Source: PALSA-607 sp036510735 (GTDB lineage Bacteria; Actinomycetota; Actinomycetes; Acidothermales; Acidothermaceae). Taken from it: a stretch of DNA of 16,675 bases. The translations under genes and the position numbers were made by a program. Under the pieces are notes generated by a model. It saw only the letters and a program-made list of their open reading frames with translations, had not been told where the DNA came from and searched no databases. This document shows positions 7,044 through 13,971 of the stretch, piece after piece (the first letter of the stretch is position 1; every line of letters begins with the position of its first letter). Where the stretch lies: the NCBI GenBank assembly GCA_036510735.1, contig DATCDK010000135.1, forward strand, positions 1-16,675. The letters are read 5' to 3'.

Positions 7044-7942
7044 GAACTCGACCTTCGAGACAGGACGCCGAGGAGTGCGGCCGCATCGTCGGCCGGCAAC
7101 AGACCGGCGGCAAGAGCGCGGTCGGCGGTCAGTCTCGCCATCGCGATGTAGGCAGCGGCAGTTTCCGGGCTGACCCGCATAAGCGCATCGACATGCGCGG
7201 CGACGGTACCCGCGTCGCCCCGAACGACCGGTCCGGTCAGGCCGGCGTCACCGTGGCGCAACGCGTTGTCGAGTGCCGCGGACAGTAGCGGCCCGAGGAG
7301 TCGCTGCGGGTTCTCCACGCCGGCCACGCGAAGGAGGTCCATGGATGAGGCGACCAGCGTCACGAGATGGTTCGCGCCCTGCGCCAGCGCCGCGTGGTAC
7401 AGCACTCGATCGGCCTCGTCGATCCAGACCGGCTCACCACCCATCTCGAGCACGAGGGCTTCGGCGACAGGTCGAAGAATGGGCACCGATGTCACGCCGA
7501 AGCACACGCCAGTGAGTCGATCGAGATCGATGCTGGTGCCGGCGAATGTCATGACTGGATGCAACGCGAGGGGCAACGCGCCGATCGCGGTCGCCGGCGA
7601 CAACACGTCGATGCCGTAGCGACCAGAGGTGTGCATCACAAACTGCCCGGCATGCAACGCGTCTGCATTGACCAGGCCTTCGACGAGCCCCGGCAGCGCG
7701 TCGTCAGGCACCGCGAGCAGCAGCAAATCGACGTCCGGCCCGATCTCGTCGGGAGTACGGATCGGGACGTCGGGCAACAGCGCCGAGGCACGACGGCGGG
7801 ACGCCGATGACACCGCTGACACGGCGATAACCCGGTGGCCCGCTCTGGCGAGTGCAGCACCGAGCACCGCGCCGACACGGCCGGCAGAGATGACACCGAT
7901 CGCCAACCGGCCAGGCCTGGTGTGCGGGGCGAACTGATTCAC
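7040..7942 (-). CDS. Rossmann-fold DUF2520 protein, candidate NAD(P)-dependent oxidoreductase
   Basis: A 300-residue protein resembling mycobacterial Rv3603c. The N-terminal NAD(P)-binding fold carries IGVISAGRVG (15-24), then LLLLAVPDDAL and MHTSGRYG. The C-terminal all-helical DUF2520 domain starts around PLALHPVMTFAG and includes LYHAALAQGANHLVTL. The architecture is that of 6-phosphogluconate- or ketopantoate-reductase-like dehydrogenases, but the substrate is unknown. It heads the pantothenate/NAD operon and overlaps panC by GTGA, which suggests a role linked to pantoate supply; that part is inference. The start is GTG at 7940-7942, with AAGGA and GGAA stretches upstream. The 75-bp gap before it, with a direct repeat, could hold a promoter. 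Confidence 0.88.
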   Translation of the reverse strand: MNQFAPHTRPGRLAIGVISAGRVGAVLGAALARAGHRVIAVSAVSSASRRRASALLPDVPIRTPDEIGPDVDLLLLAVPDDALPGLVEGLVNADALHAGQFVMHTSGRYGIDVLSPATAIGALPLALHPVMTFAGTSIDLDRLTGVCFGVTSVPILRPVAEALVLEMGGEPVWIDEADRVLYHAALAQGANHLVTLVASSMDLLRVAGVENPQRLLGPLLSAALDNALRHGDAGLTGPVVRGDAGTVAAHVDALMRVSPETAAAYIAMARLTADRALAAGLLPADDAAALLGVLSRRSSS

Positions 7943-7961
7943 GACGGTAGTTCCAGTCCTT

Positions 7962-7989
7962 AGCAGTTCTAGACCACAGCAGTTCTAGA
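7962..7989. repeat. 12-bp direct repeat upstream of the DUF2520-panC operon
   Basis: AGCAGTTCTAGA occurs at 7962-7973 and again at 7978-7989, with starts 16 bases apart. Each copy contains the palindrome TCTAGA. It lies in the 75-bp gap between the YdbT-like gene and the DUF2520 gene. On the minus strand one copy supplies a TAGAAC that could act as a weak minus-10, 18 bases after a CTGTCA minus-35-like hexamer. It could be a paired binding site or a local duplication. Confidence 0.8.
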
Positions 7990-8017
7990 TGACAGCGGGT
8001 ACCGGACGGTGCCGAGC

Positions 8018-9382
8018 CTACCCGTTGGTCGCGGGGCCCGAATTGGTCGTCATCCAGCGATCGGGCATCCGCAGCGCACGGCCGCGTTCGGCCCGCACCA
8101 CTTCGGCATCGACAATGCGGCGACCCTCGCCGAGGTCTCGATGACGCAGCACGACATCAACCGGACCTTTCGTCGAATCGACGTGCACTGTGGCGAGTCG
8201 AAGCGCGCGTTGCCACGGCCCCACCGACAAACGCACGCTTTGGATCTTCTCGTGTCGCATCACCGCGTGCACCTTGGTCAGGAAACCACTGCGTATGCTG
8301 ACGATCGCTTCGTCGGCACCAGCGCGGTAGGTCCACCAGAGCAACGGCGACCGCCATTTCGCGCGCCCCGGCACCCGCGTCATAGGGACCGCGTCGATAT
8401 CGACACCGGGCAACGCCCGACCGACCACCAGCAGCGCCTGCTCGCGCGAACCCACTGGCAGCAGGACCGAATTGTGCTGGCGGCCGTCTTCGGCCCGATG
8501 CCCCGCATAGCCGGCGATGTTGGCGTCGACCCGCACCCAACCAAAGACCCGCCACATCAACGGTTGCACGATGCGAACGGCCTGCACCCGACCCGGCGGG
8601 ACCGTCTGCGCTCGCGTCTCGAAAAGACCGTGCCGCAGGCGTAGACCGTCGGGCGAATCGGCGACGGTGAATCCGAAATGCTGTTGGATCGTCTGCCACA
8701 CCGCACTGAAAACACTGACAACGCCAGCAAGTGCGCCGGTGAAGACGCCCGGGTGACCGGACGCAATCGCACCGGCAAGGAACGCGGCCACCCAGATGAA
8801 GCCGATCAACGCCGGCGTCGACAGAAGCGCGCTGCCCACGATCGCACCGCCCGAGCAATGCACCAACGGTCGCTGCGGCGCTTCGGGCGTGCGATGGTCG
8901 AGTCCGGCGGCCATCGCGAGCAATGCGGCTCGCAATGCCTGTGCCTCATCGAGCCGCAAGTAACCCAGCCGCACGCGACCCTCGGAACCGCCGGCCATGT
9001 CGAGTTTCAACTCGGCGAGTCCGAGGGCGCGTGCAAGCAACGGCTGCACGATGTCGATCGCCTGCAATCTGTCGATGCGTACTTGACGTGATCGCCTGAA
9101 CAGCACACCGGAATCGATGTGCACCTCTCCACCGTCGATGGCGAATCTGGTGAAGGCCCACGACAGCGCGCTCGCGCCCAGGCCGACCAGCAGGACGCCG
9201 ACCACGATCACCGGCAGCCACCAGCCGGCATGCCGGACCTTTTCGAGGTTGTAGGTTCCGATCGCGGCCAACGACACGAGCACCCGCGCTGCTCGAACAA
9301 TCGGCGTGAGCGGATGCAGGCGGCCACCGCGACGGCGCCCGCCGTGATCCCGAGATAGGGCCTCCGAGTCCGGCGCGGTCAC
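8018..9382 (-). CDS. YdbT-like membrane protein with three PH-like (bPH2/DUF304) domains
   Basis: The 454-residue protein has two pairs of hydrophobic membrane segments (about 26-44 and 54-72; about 178-202 and 210-230). These alternate with three bacterial PH-like domains at roughly 76-155, 237-325 and 345-430. The first two domains carry a clear internal repeat: DRLQAIDIVQPLLARALGLA (104-123) and GRVQAVRIVQPLMWRVFGWV (264-283). This is the architecture of Bacillus YdbT. The start is GTG at 9380-9382, in a GTGA overlap with the YdbS-like gene, so the two are probably made together as a membrane complex. In B. subtilis the ydbST pair belongs to the SigW envelope-stress regulon and is linked to resistance to antimicrobial peptides. 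Its role in actinobacteria is unknown to me. Confidence 0.85.
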   Translation of the reverse strand: MTAPDSEALSRDHGGRRRGGRLHPLTPIVRAARVLVSLAAIGTYNLEKVRHAGWWLPVIVVGVLLVGLGASALSWAFTRFAIDGGEVHIDSGVLFRRSRQVRIDRLQAIDIVQPLLARALGLAELKLDMAGGSEGRVRLGYLRLDEAQALRAALLAMAAGLDHRTPEAPQRPLVHCSGGAIVGSALLSTPALIGFIWVAAFLAGAIASGHPGVFTGALAGVVSVFSAVWQTIQQHFGFTVADSPDGLRLRHGLFETRAQTVPPGRVQAVRIVQPLMWRVFGWVRVDANIAGYAGHRAEDGRQHNSVLLPVGSREQALLVVGRALPGVDIDAVPMTRVPGRAKWRSPLLWWTYRAGADEAIVSIRSGFLTKVHAVMRHEKIQSVRLSVGPWQRALRLATVHVDSTKGPVDVVLRHRDLGEGRRIVDAEVVRAERGRALRMPDRWMTTNSGPATNG

Positions 9383-9882
9383 AGTCCGGCCGACTGCGAT
9401 TCGCCGAGCGCGGCCAACCGGTCGCGCAACCTGTTCGCTTCGGCCGCAGTGAGACCGTGGATGCGCGCGTCAGTGCCAGCCGATGCAGTGTGCAAGCGCA
9501 ACGTGGAGATGCCGAACTTGCGTTCGATCGGACCCGCCGTGACATCGACCAGTTGCATACGGCCATACGGGACGACGACGAGCCGACGCCACATGACGCC
9601 GTGCGTCACAAGCAGGTCAGCACCACGTTCGGCGTATCCCCACGAGTCGTAGTTGCGGCCGATGACCACGAAAGCACCAGCGCAGATCGCGACCACCACG
9701 ACGACCGCCACAACGGCAGCCAACCCTGAACCAGCAATCACCGACAAGACAGCGGCCACCAGGGCCACCACGACACCCAACGCGACAAGCAGCGCTCGAC
9801 GCATCGTGCGCAGCTTGACGGAGACGCGCACCCAACTCTCTACCGGCGACGCAAAGGCGTCCTGGCTAGCGGTCACGATCAT
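9379..9882 (-). CDS. YdbS-like membrane protein with one PH-like (bPH2/DUF304) domain
   Basis: A 167-residue protein with two adjacent membrane helices (about 29-50 and 52-74). A single bacterial PH-like domain (about 79-158) follows, with the family pattern RRLVVVPYGRMQLVDVTAGP (99-118), then a segment ending GISTLRLHTASAG. The frame stays open upstream, but ATG at 9880-9882 is chosen because it gives the usual YdbS length and starts close to the upstream stop. It overlaps the DUF3180 gene by 17 bp and the YdbT-like gene by GTGA. It probably acts as a membrane partner of the YdbT-like protein. It is encoded in the folate operon without an obvious biochemical link to folate. Confidence 0.85.
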   Translation of the reverse strand: MIVTASQDAFASPVESWVRVSVKLRTMRRALLVALGVVVALVAAVLSVIAGSGLAAVVAVVVVVAICAGAFVVIGRNYDSWGYAERGADLLVTHGVMWRRLVVVPYGRMQLVDVTAGPIERKFGISTLRLHTASAGTDARIHGLTAAEANRLRDRLAALGESQSAGL

Positions 9883-10315
9883 CGGGCTCCCGTGGCACAC
9901 GACAACTGTATTCAAGGAAAAGCGCGGCACCGACCAAGGCAAGCGACGCGACGACGCTGAGCCCACTCGCGCGGCTGTCGTCGTTGACTCGCGGATTGCC
10001 GAGCTTGGTCAGGGTATAGGCGAGGAACCCGCCGTACAGGCCCGCGATGATCGCCGCCGCATGACTGCTCGCCTTCGCAAGGACAGCGAGCTTGGCGACA
10101 AACAGCGGCTCGAGCGGGCGGTTGCCAGGGTTGCGCAGCCGCGAGCGAACGGAGAACCCGTACATCATCTCGAAACCGGCGAGAAGGACGAGCGAGATAG
10201 GCCCGACGATCGGCAACGCGGGTAGCGAGCTGTAGTAGGCACGCACCAGGAGCCAGCTGACGAGGCCGACACCAAGCGCAAGCGCAGCCAGTATCGAGGA
10301 ACGGGTAGGCGTCAC
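9866..10315 (-). CDS. DUF3180 family membrane protein
   Basis: A 149-residue integral membrane protein with hydrophobic segments at about 8-26, 34-53, 72-104 (possibly two helices) and 117-136. The central pattern NRPLEPLFVAKLAVLAKASS (65-84), followed by AGLYGGF, is typical of the actinobacterial DUF3180 family; mycobacterial Rv3605c occupies the same place next to folK. The function is unknown. The start is GTG at 10313-10315, in a GTGA overlap with the folK stop, and the 3' end overlaps the YdbS-like gene by 17 bp. The conserved adjacency to folK may only reflect an old operon. Confidence 0.9.
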   Translation of the reverse strand: MTPTRSSILAALALGVGLVSWLLVRAYYSSLPALPIVGPISLVLLAGFEMMYGFSVRSRLRNPGNRPLEPLFVAKLAVLAKASSHAAAIIAGLYGGFLAYTLTKLGNPRVNDDSRASGLSVVASLALVGAALFLEYSCRVPREPDDRDR

Positions 10316-10830
10316 GTGACGACACCCGCTGTTGGAAATCGGGGTGTTCGAAGCGCAGGCGCATCGAGCCGCCGCACGCCCGTAGCACCGACCTCACCGG
10401 CCAGCTCCGCGAGCGTGCCGCGGCCAACGATCGCGCCGTCCGGTTCGATCTCCAGCCACGGCAATAGAACGAAGGCGCGCTCGTGCGCCCGCGGGTGGGG
10501 CAGTGTCAGGTCTGGATCGTCGCTTCGCTCATCGCCATACGCCAACACATCGACGTCCAGCGTTCGAGGGCCCCAATGCTCGAGGCGCACCCGACCGGCG
10601 ACCGCCTCAAGAGAATGCGCGACGGCGAGCAAGTCTTTTGCGGCAAGCGTGGTGTCGACGAGCACGACGGCGTTGTAGAAGTCAGGCTGCGCAGGTCCGC
10701 CCACCGGCGCAGTCTCGTAAATTGCCGACACGGCAACGACTTCGGTTTGCGCAGCAAGTCCGTCGAGCGCCGTCTGTAGCGTTGCGGCCCGATCTCCAAG
10801 GTTGGCGCCTAACGCAAGCACCGCTTTCAT
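10312..10830 (-). CDS. folK: 6-hydroxymethyl-7,8-dihydropterin pyrophosphokinase (HPPK)
   Basis: The 172-residue enzyme transfers pyrophosphate from ATP to 6-hydroxymethyl-dihydropterin, making the substrate for FolP. Signatures are LGANLGDR (7-14), YETAPVGGPAQPDFYN (38-53), GPRTLDVDVL (87-96) with magnesium-binding Asp92 and Asp94, and LPHPRAHERAFVL (110-122). The length is typical of the family. The ATG at 10828-10830 forms an ATGA overlap with folB. FolB, FolK and FolP catalyse successive steps and are adjacent here as separate genes, unlike the fused forms of some bacteria and eukaryotes. Confidence 0.97.
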   Translation of the reverse strand: MKAVLALGANLGDRAATLQTALDGLAAQTEVVAVSAIYETAPVGGPAQPDFYNAVVLVDTTLAAKDLLAVAHSLEAVAGRVRLEHWGPRTLDVDVLAYGDERSDDPDLTLPHPRAHERAFVLLPWLEIEPDGAIVGRGTLAELAGEVGATGVRRLDAPALRTPRFPTAGVVT

Positions 10831-11210
10831 GCACTGTTCTTATCGTGTAGGGCCCTGGTGCGCACGATCGTGACGACCACATCATCAAACGTCAACGGAA
10901 TCGGCGCCGCGGGCTTGTGCACGCTGACCTCCACCGACGTGACGCGCGGATCCGAAAGACAAGCCGTCGCGATCCGTTCGGCCAGTGTCTCAAGCAGATT
11001 CACCGGCTCGCCTGACACGATGGCGGCGATGGCGAGTGCGAGCGCGCCGTAGTCGGTGGTGTCCGCGAGGTCGTCGGACTGCGCGGCCGCCGAGGTGTCG
11101 ACCCCAAGTGCGACATCGACAACGAAGTCCTGGCCCTCAGCTCGCTCGTACTCGAACACGCCATGGTGTCCGCGGACCAGCAGGCCACGCAGCTCTATGC
11201 GATCGCTCAT
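10827..11210 (-). CDS. folB: Dihydroneopterin aldolase
   Basis: A 127-residue aldolase that cleaves 7,8-dihydroneopterin to 6-hydroxymethyl-dihydropterin and glycolaldehyde; the family is usually octameric. The N-terminus MSDRIELRGLLVRGHHGVFE is the classic start and resembles mycobacterial FolB. Key residues align with the S. aureus enzyme: Glu22, Tyr54 (in DTTDYGALA), Glu74 (in NLLETLAERIA) and Lys99 (in VHKPAAPIP). The frame extends 30 codons further upstream, but the ATG at 11208-11210 is preferred. It gives the family length and an ATGA overlap with the folP stop. It is coupled to folK by another ATGA. Confidence 0.97.
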   Translation of the reverse strand: MSDRIELRGLLVRGHHGVFEYERAEGQDFVVDVALGVDTSAAAQSDDLADTTDYGALALAIAAIVSGEPVNLLETLAERIATACLSDPRVTSVEVSVHKPAAPIPLTFDDVVVTIVRTRALHDKNSA

Positions 11211-12067
11211 CGCCCGTTGCTCCATGGTCCGGCGCTCCATCGCGCTGCGACACGCACCGCATCGACATCCGCGACGACATCGTGCACCCTTACCGCCCAC
11301 GCGCCCGCGGCCGCGGCCAACGCGGTGACAGCTGAGCTGGCACGGTCGCGCTCTGCCGGAGGTCGGGGCACACCGTCGACCGCGAGCAGTCGACCAAGAA
11401 AGGCCTTGCGCGACGCGCCAATCAGCACGGGGCGGTCGAGTTCCATTAGCGCGCCGAGGTGGCGAAGCAATGCCCAGTTGTCGTCACCGTCCGGGCTCTT
11501 GGCGAAGCCAAGGCCGGGATCGAGAACCAGCTGATCGAAGCCAACCCCAGCACCGACGATCGCAGCGACGCGCGCGGAGAGTTCAGCCCGGACGTCGACG
11601 ACGACGTCGTCATACGTGGCGCGCTTTTGCATGTCGGCACTGTGCCCTCGCCAATGCATCACGACAAAAGGCAAGCCTGACGCCGCGATGAACGGCACCA
11701 TCGTCGGGTCGGCGAGCCCGCCGCTGACATCATTAACCAGAACAGCGCCTGCATCAGCTGCTTGTCGGGCGACATCGGCATGCATCGTGTCGACACTCAC
11801 CACTGCTCCAGACGCCGCGAGCTCTCCGATGACGGGAAGTACCCGACGCAACTCTTCCTGCGCATCGACCCGCACAGCACCGGGTCGGGTGGATTCCCCG
11901 CCGACGTCGACGATGTCGGCGCCGGCCGCCACCAGTTCGAGCCCGTGCTTGATCGCAGCGTCGGCGTCGAACCATTGGCCGCCATCAGAAAACGAGTCGG
12001 GCGTGACATTCACGACGCCCATGACCCGGCACCGACCCAACTCGGGAAAGCCGGCCAACCGGCTCAC
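11207..12067 (-). CDS. folP: Dihydropteroate synthase
   Basis: The 286-residue TIM-barrel enzyme joins 6-hydroxymethyl-dihydropterin pyrophosphate to p-aminobenzoate and is the sulfonamide target. Seen motifs are VMGVVNVTPDSFSDGG (15-30), GGESTRPGA (56-64), SVDT (91-94), NDVSGG (112-117), VMHWRG (136-141), LDPGLGFAKS (182-191), GASRKAF (217-223) and RVHDV (260-264). The start is uncertain. The GTG at 12065-12067 makes a GTGA overlap with the upstream DUF2156 gene and fits the family N-terminus. Another GTG at 12122-12124 would add 19 residues. I prefer the shorter form. It is coupled to folB by ATGA. Confidence 0.95.
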   Translation of the reverse strand: MSRLAGFPELGRCRVMGVVNVTPDSFSDGGQWFDADAAIKHGLELVAAGADIVDVGGESTRPGAVRVDAQEELRRVLPVIGELAASGAVVSVDTMHADVARQAADAGAVLVNDVSGGLADPTMVPFIAASGLPFVVMHWRGHSADMQKRATYDDVVVDVRAELSARVAAIVGAGVGFDQLVLDPGLGFAKSPDGDDNWALLRHLGALMELDRPVLIGASRKAFLGRLLAVDGVPRPPAERDRASSAVTALAAAAGAWAVRVHDVVADVDAVRVAARWSAGPWSNGR

Positions 12068-13887
12068 GCTGCAGGGCCAAGCCGCATGATCTTGCGCAGC
12101 TGGCGAATGCGCGGGTGTGGCCACACGATGAATGCCTCTGCCTCGAGGGCGGCGATGGCGATGCGGGGCAAGTCACTGGCGCCCGGGAAGACGATGTAGC
12201 GCGGCTGCCACTCCGGTTGGAACTTTGCGTTGAAGCGGTACAACGATTCGATCTGGAACCAGCGCGACGCGAACACGAGGATCGCTCGCCACGCCCTGAT
12301 GACGGGTCCGGCGCCGAGTCGGCCACCGCGCTCGAGTGCCGACCGGAACACCGCGAAGTTCAGTGACATCCGGGTCACACCGAGGCGCGGGCAAGCCCGC
12401 AGAGCCGCGGTGATCAGATACTCGTTCAGTCCCGGATCCGCGGCCCGGTCACGACGCATCAGATCAAGTGAGAGACCATCGGTTCCCCACGGTACGAAGT
12501 ACAGAAACGCGCGCAGCATGCCGTCTTTCATCGCGGCAACCGCAACACAATCGCCGTCGGCGGGATCACTGAGGCGCCCCAGGGCCATCGAGTAACCGCG
12601 TTCTGTCTCTGCACCACGCCACGACTCGGCCTGCTGCCGGAACATCGTCGACATCTCAGGAGTCAGATCTCGCACCCGAGAGATCTCGGCGGTGTAGCCC
12701 GCGCGCTCGACGCGATTCACCATCTGTCGCACGTTGCGCATCGTGCGACCGTCGAGGCTGAACTCACCGACATCGACAATGGCCTCGTCGCCGAACTCCA
12801 GCGCCGACATCTCCGTCTCGCGAGTCCAGACGTCACCACCGAGCTCGCTGCAGGCAAGGACGGCAGGTACCCATGCGTGCCGTTCGGCCTCGATCATGAA
12901 TTCTTTGATGGCCCCTGGCCACGCCTCGGCGTCACCTAACGGATCTCCCGTCGCGAGCATGACCCCAGACAGCACCCGGTAGGTGATGCATGACTTCCTC
13001 GTCGCCGACCAGATGACGCTCTTGTCGCGGCGCAGCGCGAAGTAACCGAGGGAGTCGAGTTCACCGTTCTTGGCCAGCAGGTCGCGCATCTGCGCTTCGT
13101 CGTCAACGCCCAGGCTCGCCCGTGGCTCGGCCGGCCTGAACAACAGATAGACGGTGGTCAACGCCGTGAACGCGCCCATGGTGCCGAGCGTCCACGTGAT
13201 GAGGTCGGAGGTTCTGTCGCTGTGGAATTGAATGGGTCCTGAAACGCCGACCAAGCCGTAGAGCACGTGCTGCGCAACAGTGAGGAAGCCGGCCGATCCG
13301 ACCACTTCGTCCGGCCGCACCTCGATGAGCAACGCACCGAGTACGAAGCTGCCGGCAGTCAGTCCGAGGAATGCCCACACCGCTAGCCACCGGGTGCGCG
13401 GGTCTCCGACGGCGAAGAACTCCTTGCGGTACAGCACGAGCGCGATGACGAACACCGCATCGAGCGGCAGCCAATCGACGGTCTCTCGCCAGGTGATCGG
13501 TCCGTGCAAGAAGTGCAGCGTCGCGGTGACGAGGAGGATCGCGACGACGGCTCGCCACGCCCGTCGCTTGCGACGGCGAAGCGCATGCGACAGCAAGATG
13601 AGCAACGCGCCCGCGACCACCAGCGTCGCGCCGACGGCGCCGTGCACGACGGCCGGGTCGATCTTGCCCGGCAGTACGTGGTTGATGACCTTGACACGCT
13701 CCCACAGGTGCGGCCGCACGACCATCGCGATGTCGCGCACGCCGAGCAAGAACGTCAAGACGCCGGCGACAAGCGGCACCCAGCGCCGATTCGACCGGCG
13801 TTCGCCCACCGCGTGCGCTGGTCGCCATGACGGCACGGCCGGCTTCTCGACGGTCGTCACGCGCACAGGGGTCGGGTCTCCGATCAC
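12064..13887 (-). CDS. LysX/MprF-like membrane protein (DUF2156, phosphatidylglycerol lysyltransferase-like)
   Basis: The 607-residue protein has six or seven predicted membrane helices (about 36-56, 81-103, 110-126, 138-152, 166-188, 198-218 and 228-250). A cytosolic DUF2156 (GNAT-like) domain follows from about 265, with GYFALRRDKS (281-290), TYRVLSGVMLATGDPLGD (302-319) and VDVGEFSLDGRTMRNVRQMV (371-390). This matches the N-terminal half of mycobacterial LysX and the synthase part of MprF, which move an amino acid from aminoacyl-tRNA onto phospholipid to lower surface charge. The C-terminal LysRS domain of mycobacterial LysX is absent. The start is GTG at 13885-13887, without a clear ribosome binding site; TACTCT lies 6 bases upstream, so leaderless transcription is possible. 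It overlaps folP by GTGA. The amino acid and lipid are not known. Confidence 0.85.
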   Translation of the reverse strand: MIGDPTPVRVTTVEKPAVPSWRPAHAVGERRSNRRWVPLVAGVLTFLLGVRDIAMVVRPHLWERVKVINHVLPGKIDPAVVHGAVGATLVVAGALLILLSHALRRRKRRAWRAVVAILLVTATLHFLHGPITWRETVDWLPLDAVFVIALVLYRKEFFAVGDPRTRWLAVWAFLGLTAGSFVLGALLIEVRPDEVVGSAGFLTVAQHVLYGLVGVSGPIQFHSDRTSDLITWTLGTMGAFTALTTVYLLFRPAEPRASLGVDDEAQMRDLLAKNGELDSLGYFALRRDKSVIWSATRKSCITYRVLSGVMLATGDPLGDAEAWPGAIKEFMIEAERHAWVPAVLACSELGGDVWTRETEMSALEFGDEAIVDVGEFSLDGRTMRNVRQMVNRVERAGYTAEISRVRDLTPEMSTMFRQQAESWRGAETERGYSMALGRLSDPADGDCVAVAAMKDGMLRAFLYFVPWGTDGLSLDLMRRDRAADPGLNEYLITAALRACPRLGVTRMSLNFAVFRSALERGGRLGAGPVIRAWRAILVFASRWFQIESLYRFNAKFQPEWQPRYIVFPGASDLPRIAIAALEAEAFIVWPHPRIRQLRKIMRLGPAA

Positions 13888-13917
13888 AACTCAAGAGTAG
13901 GCGGGACGAGGCTTGGG

Positions 13918-13971
13918 CAGGCGGGTCAGCGACCCGCAATTAAGCAGCCGGGTCAGCGACCCGCAATTAAG
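13918..13971. repeat. 27-bp tandem duplication over the folE stop codon
   Basis: Copies at 13918-13944 and 13945-13971 are identical except at one base (G13921 versus C13948). Each begins CAG[G/C]CGGGTCAGCGACC and ends CCGCAATTAAG. The second copy contains the last codons and the stop of folE; the first lies in the gap. Because 27 is a multiple of three, folE read-through would meet the same LIAGR-stop tail again. Each copy contains a strong GGGTC-AGC-GACCC hairpin. Confidence 0.95.
13921..13937 (-). terminator. Candidate hairpin terminator after folE
   Basis: On the minus strand GCGGGTC-GCT-GACCCGC is a perfect 7-bp, GC-rich stem with a 3-base loop. It lies 15 bases after the folE stop and about 33 bases before the DUF2156 GTG start. 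A nearly identical stem at 13949-13963 holds the folE stop itself. No uridine run follows, so it may be an attenuator, an mRNA-stabilising stem or an intrinsic terminator of the U-less kind. Confidence 0.42.

Noticed and set aside
9883..9966. N-terminal extension of the YdbS-like gene
   Set aside because: It lies inside the DUF3180 gene and does not resemble the family; the later ATG gives the usual length.
11211..11300. N-terminal extension of folB
   Set aside because: Thirty Cys/Arg-rich codons inside folP; the internal MSDRIELRG start matches the family exactly.
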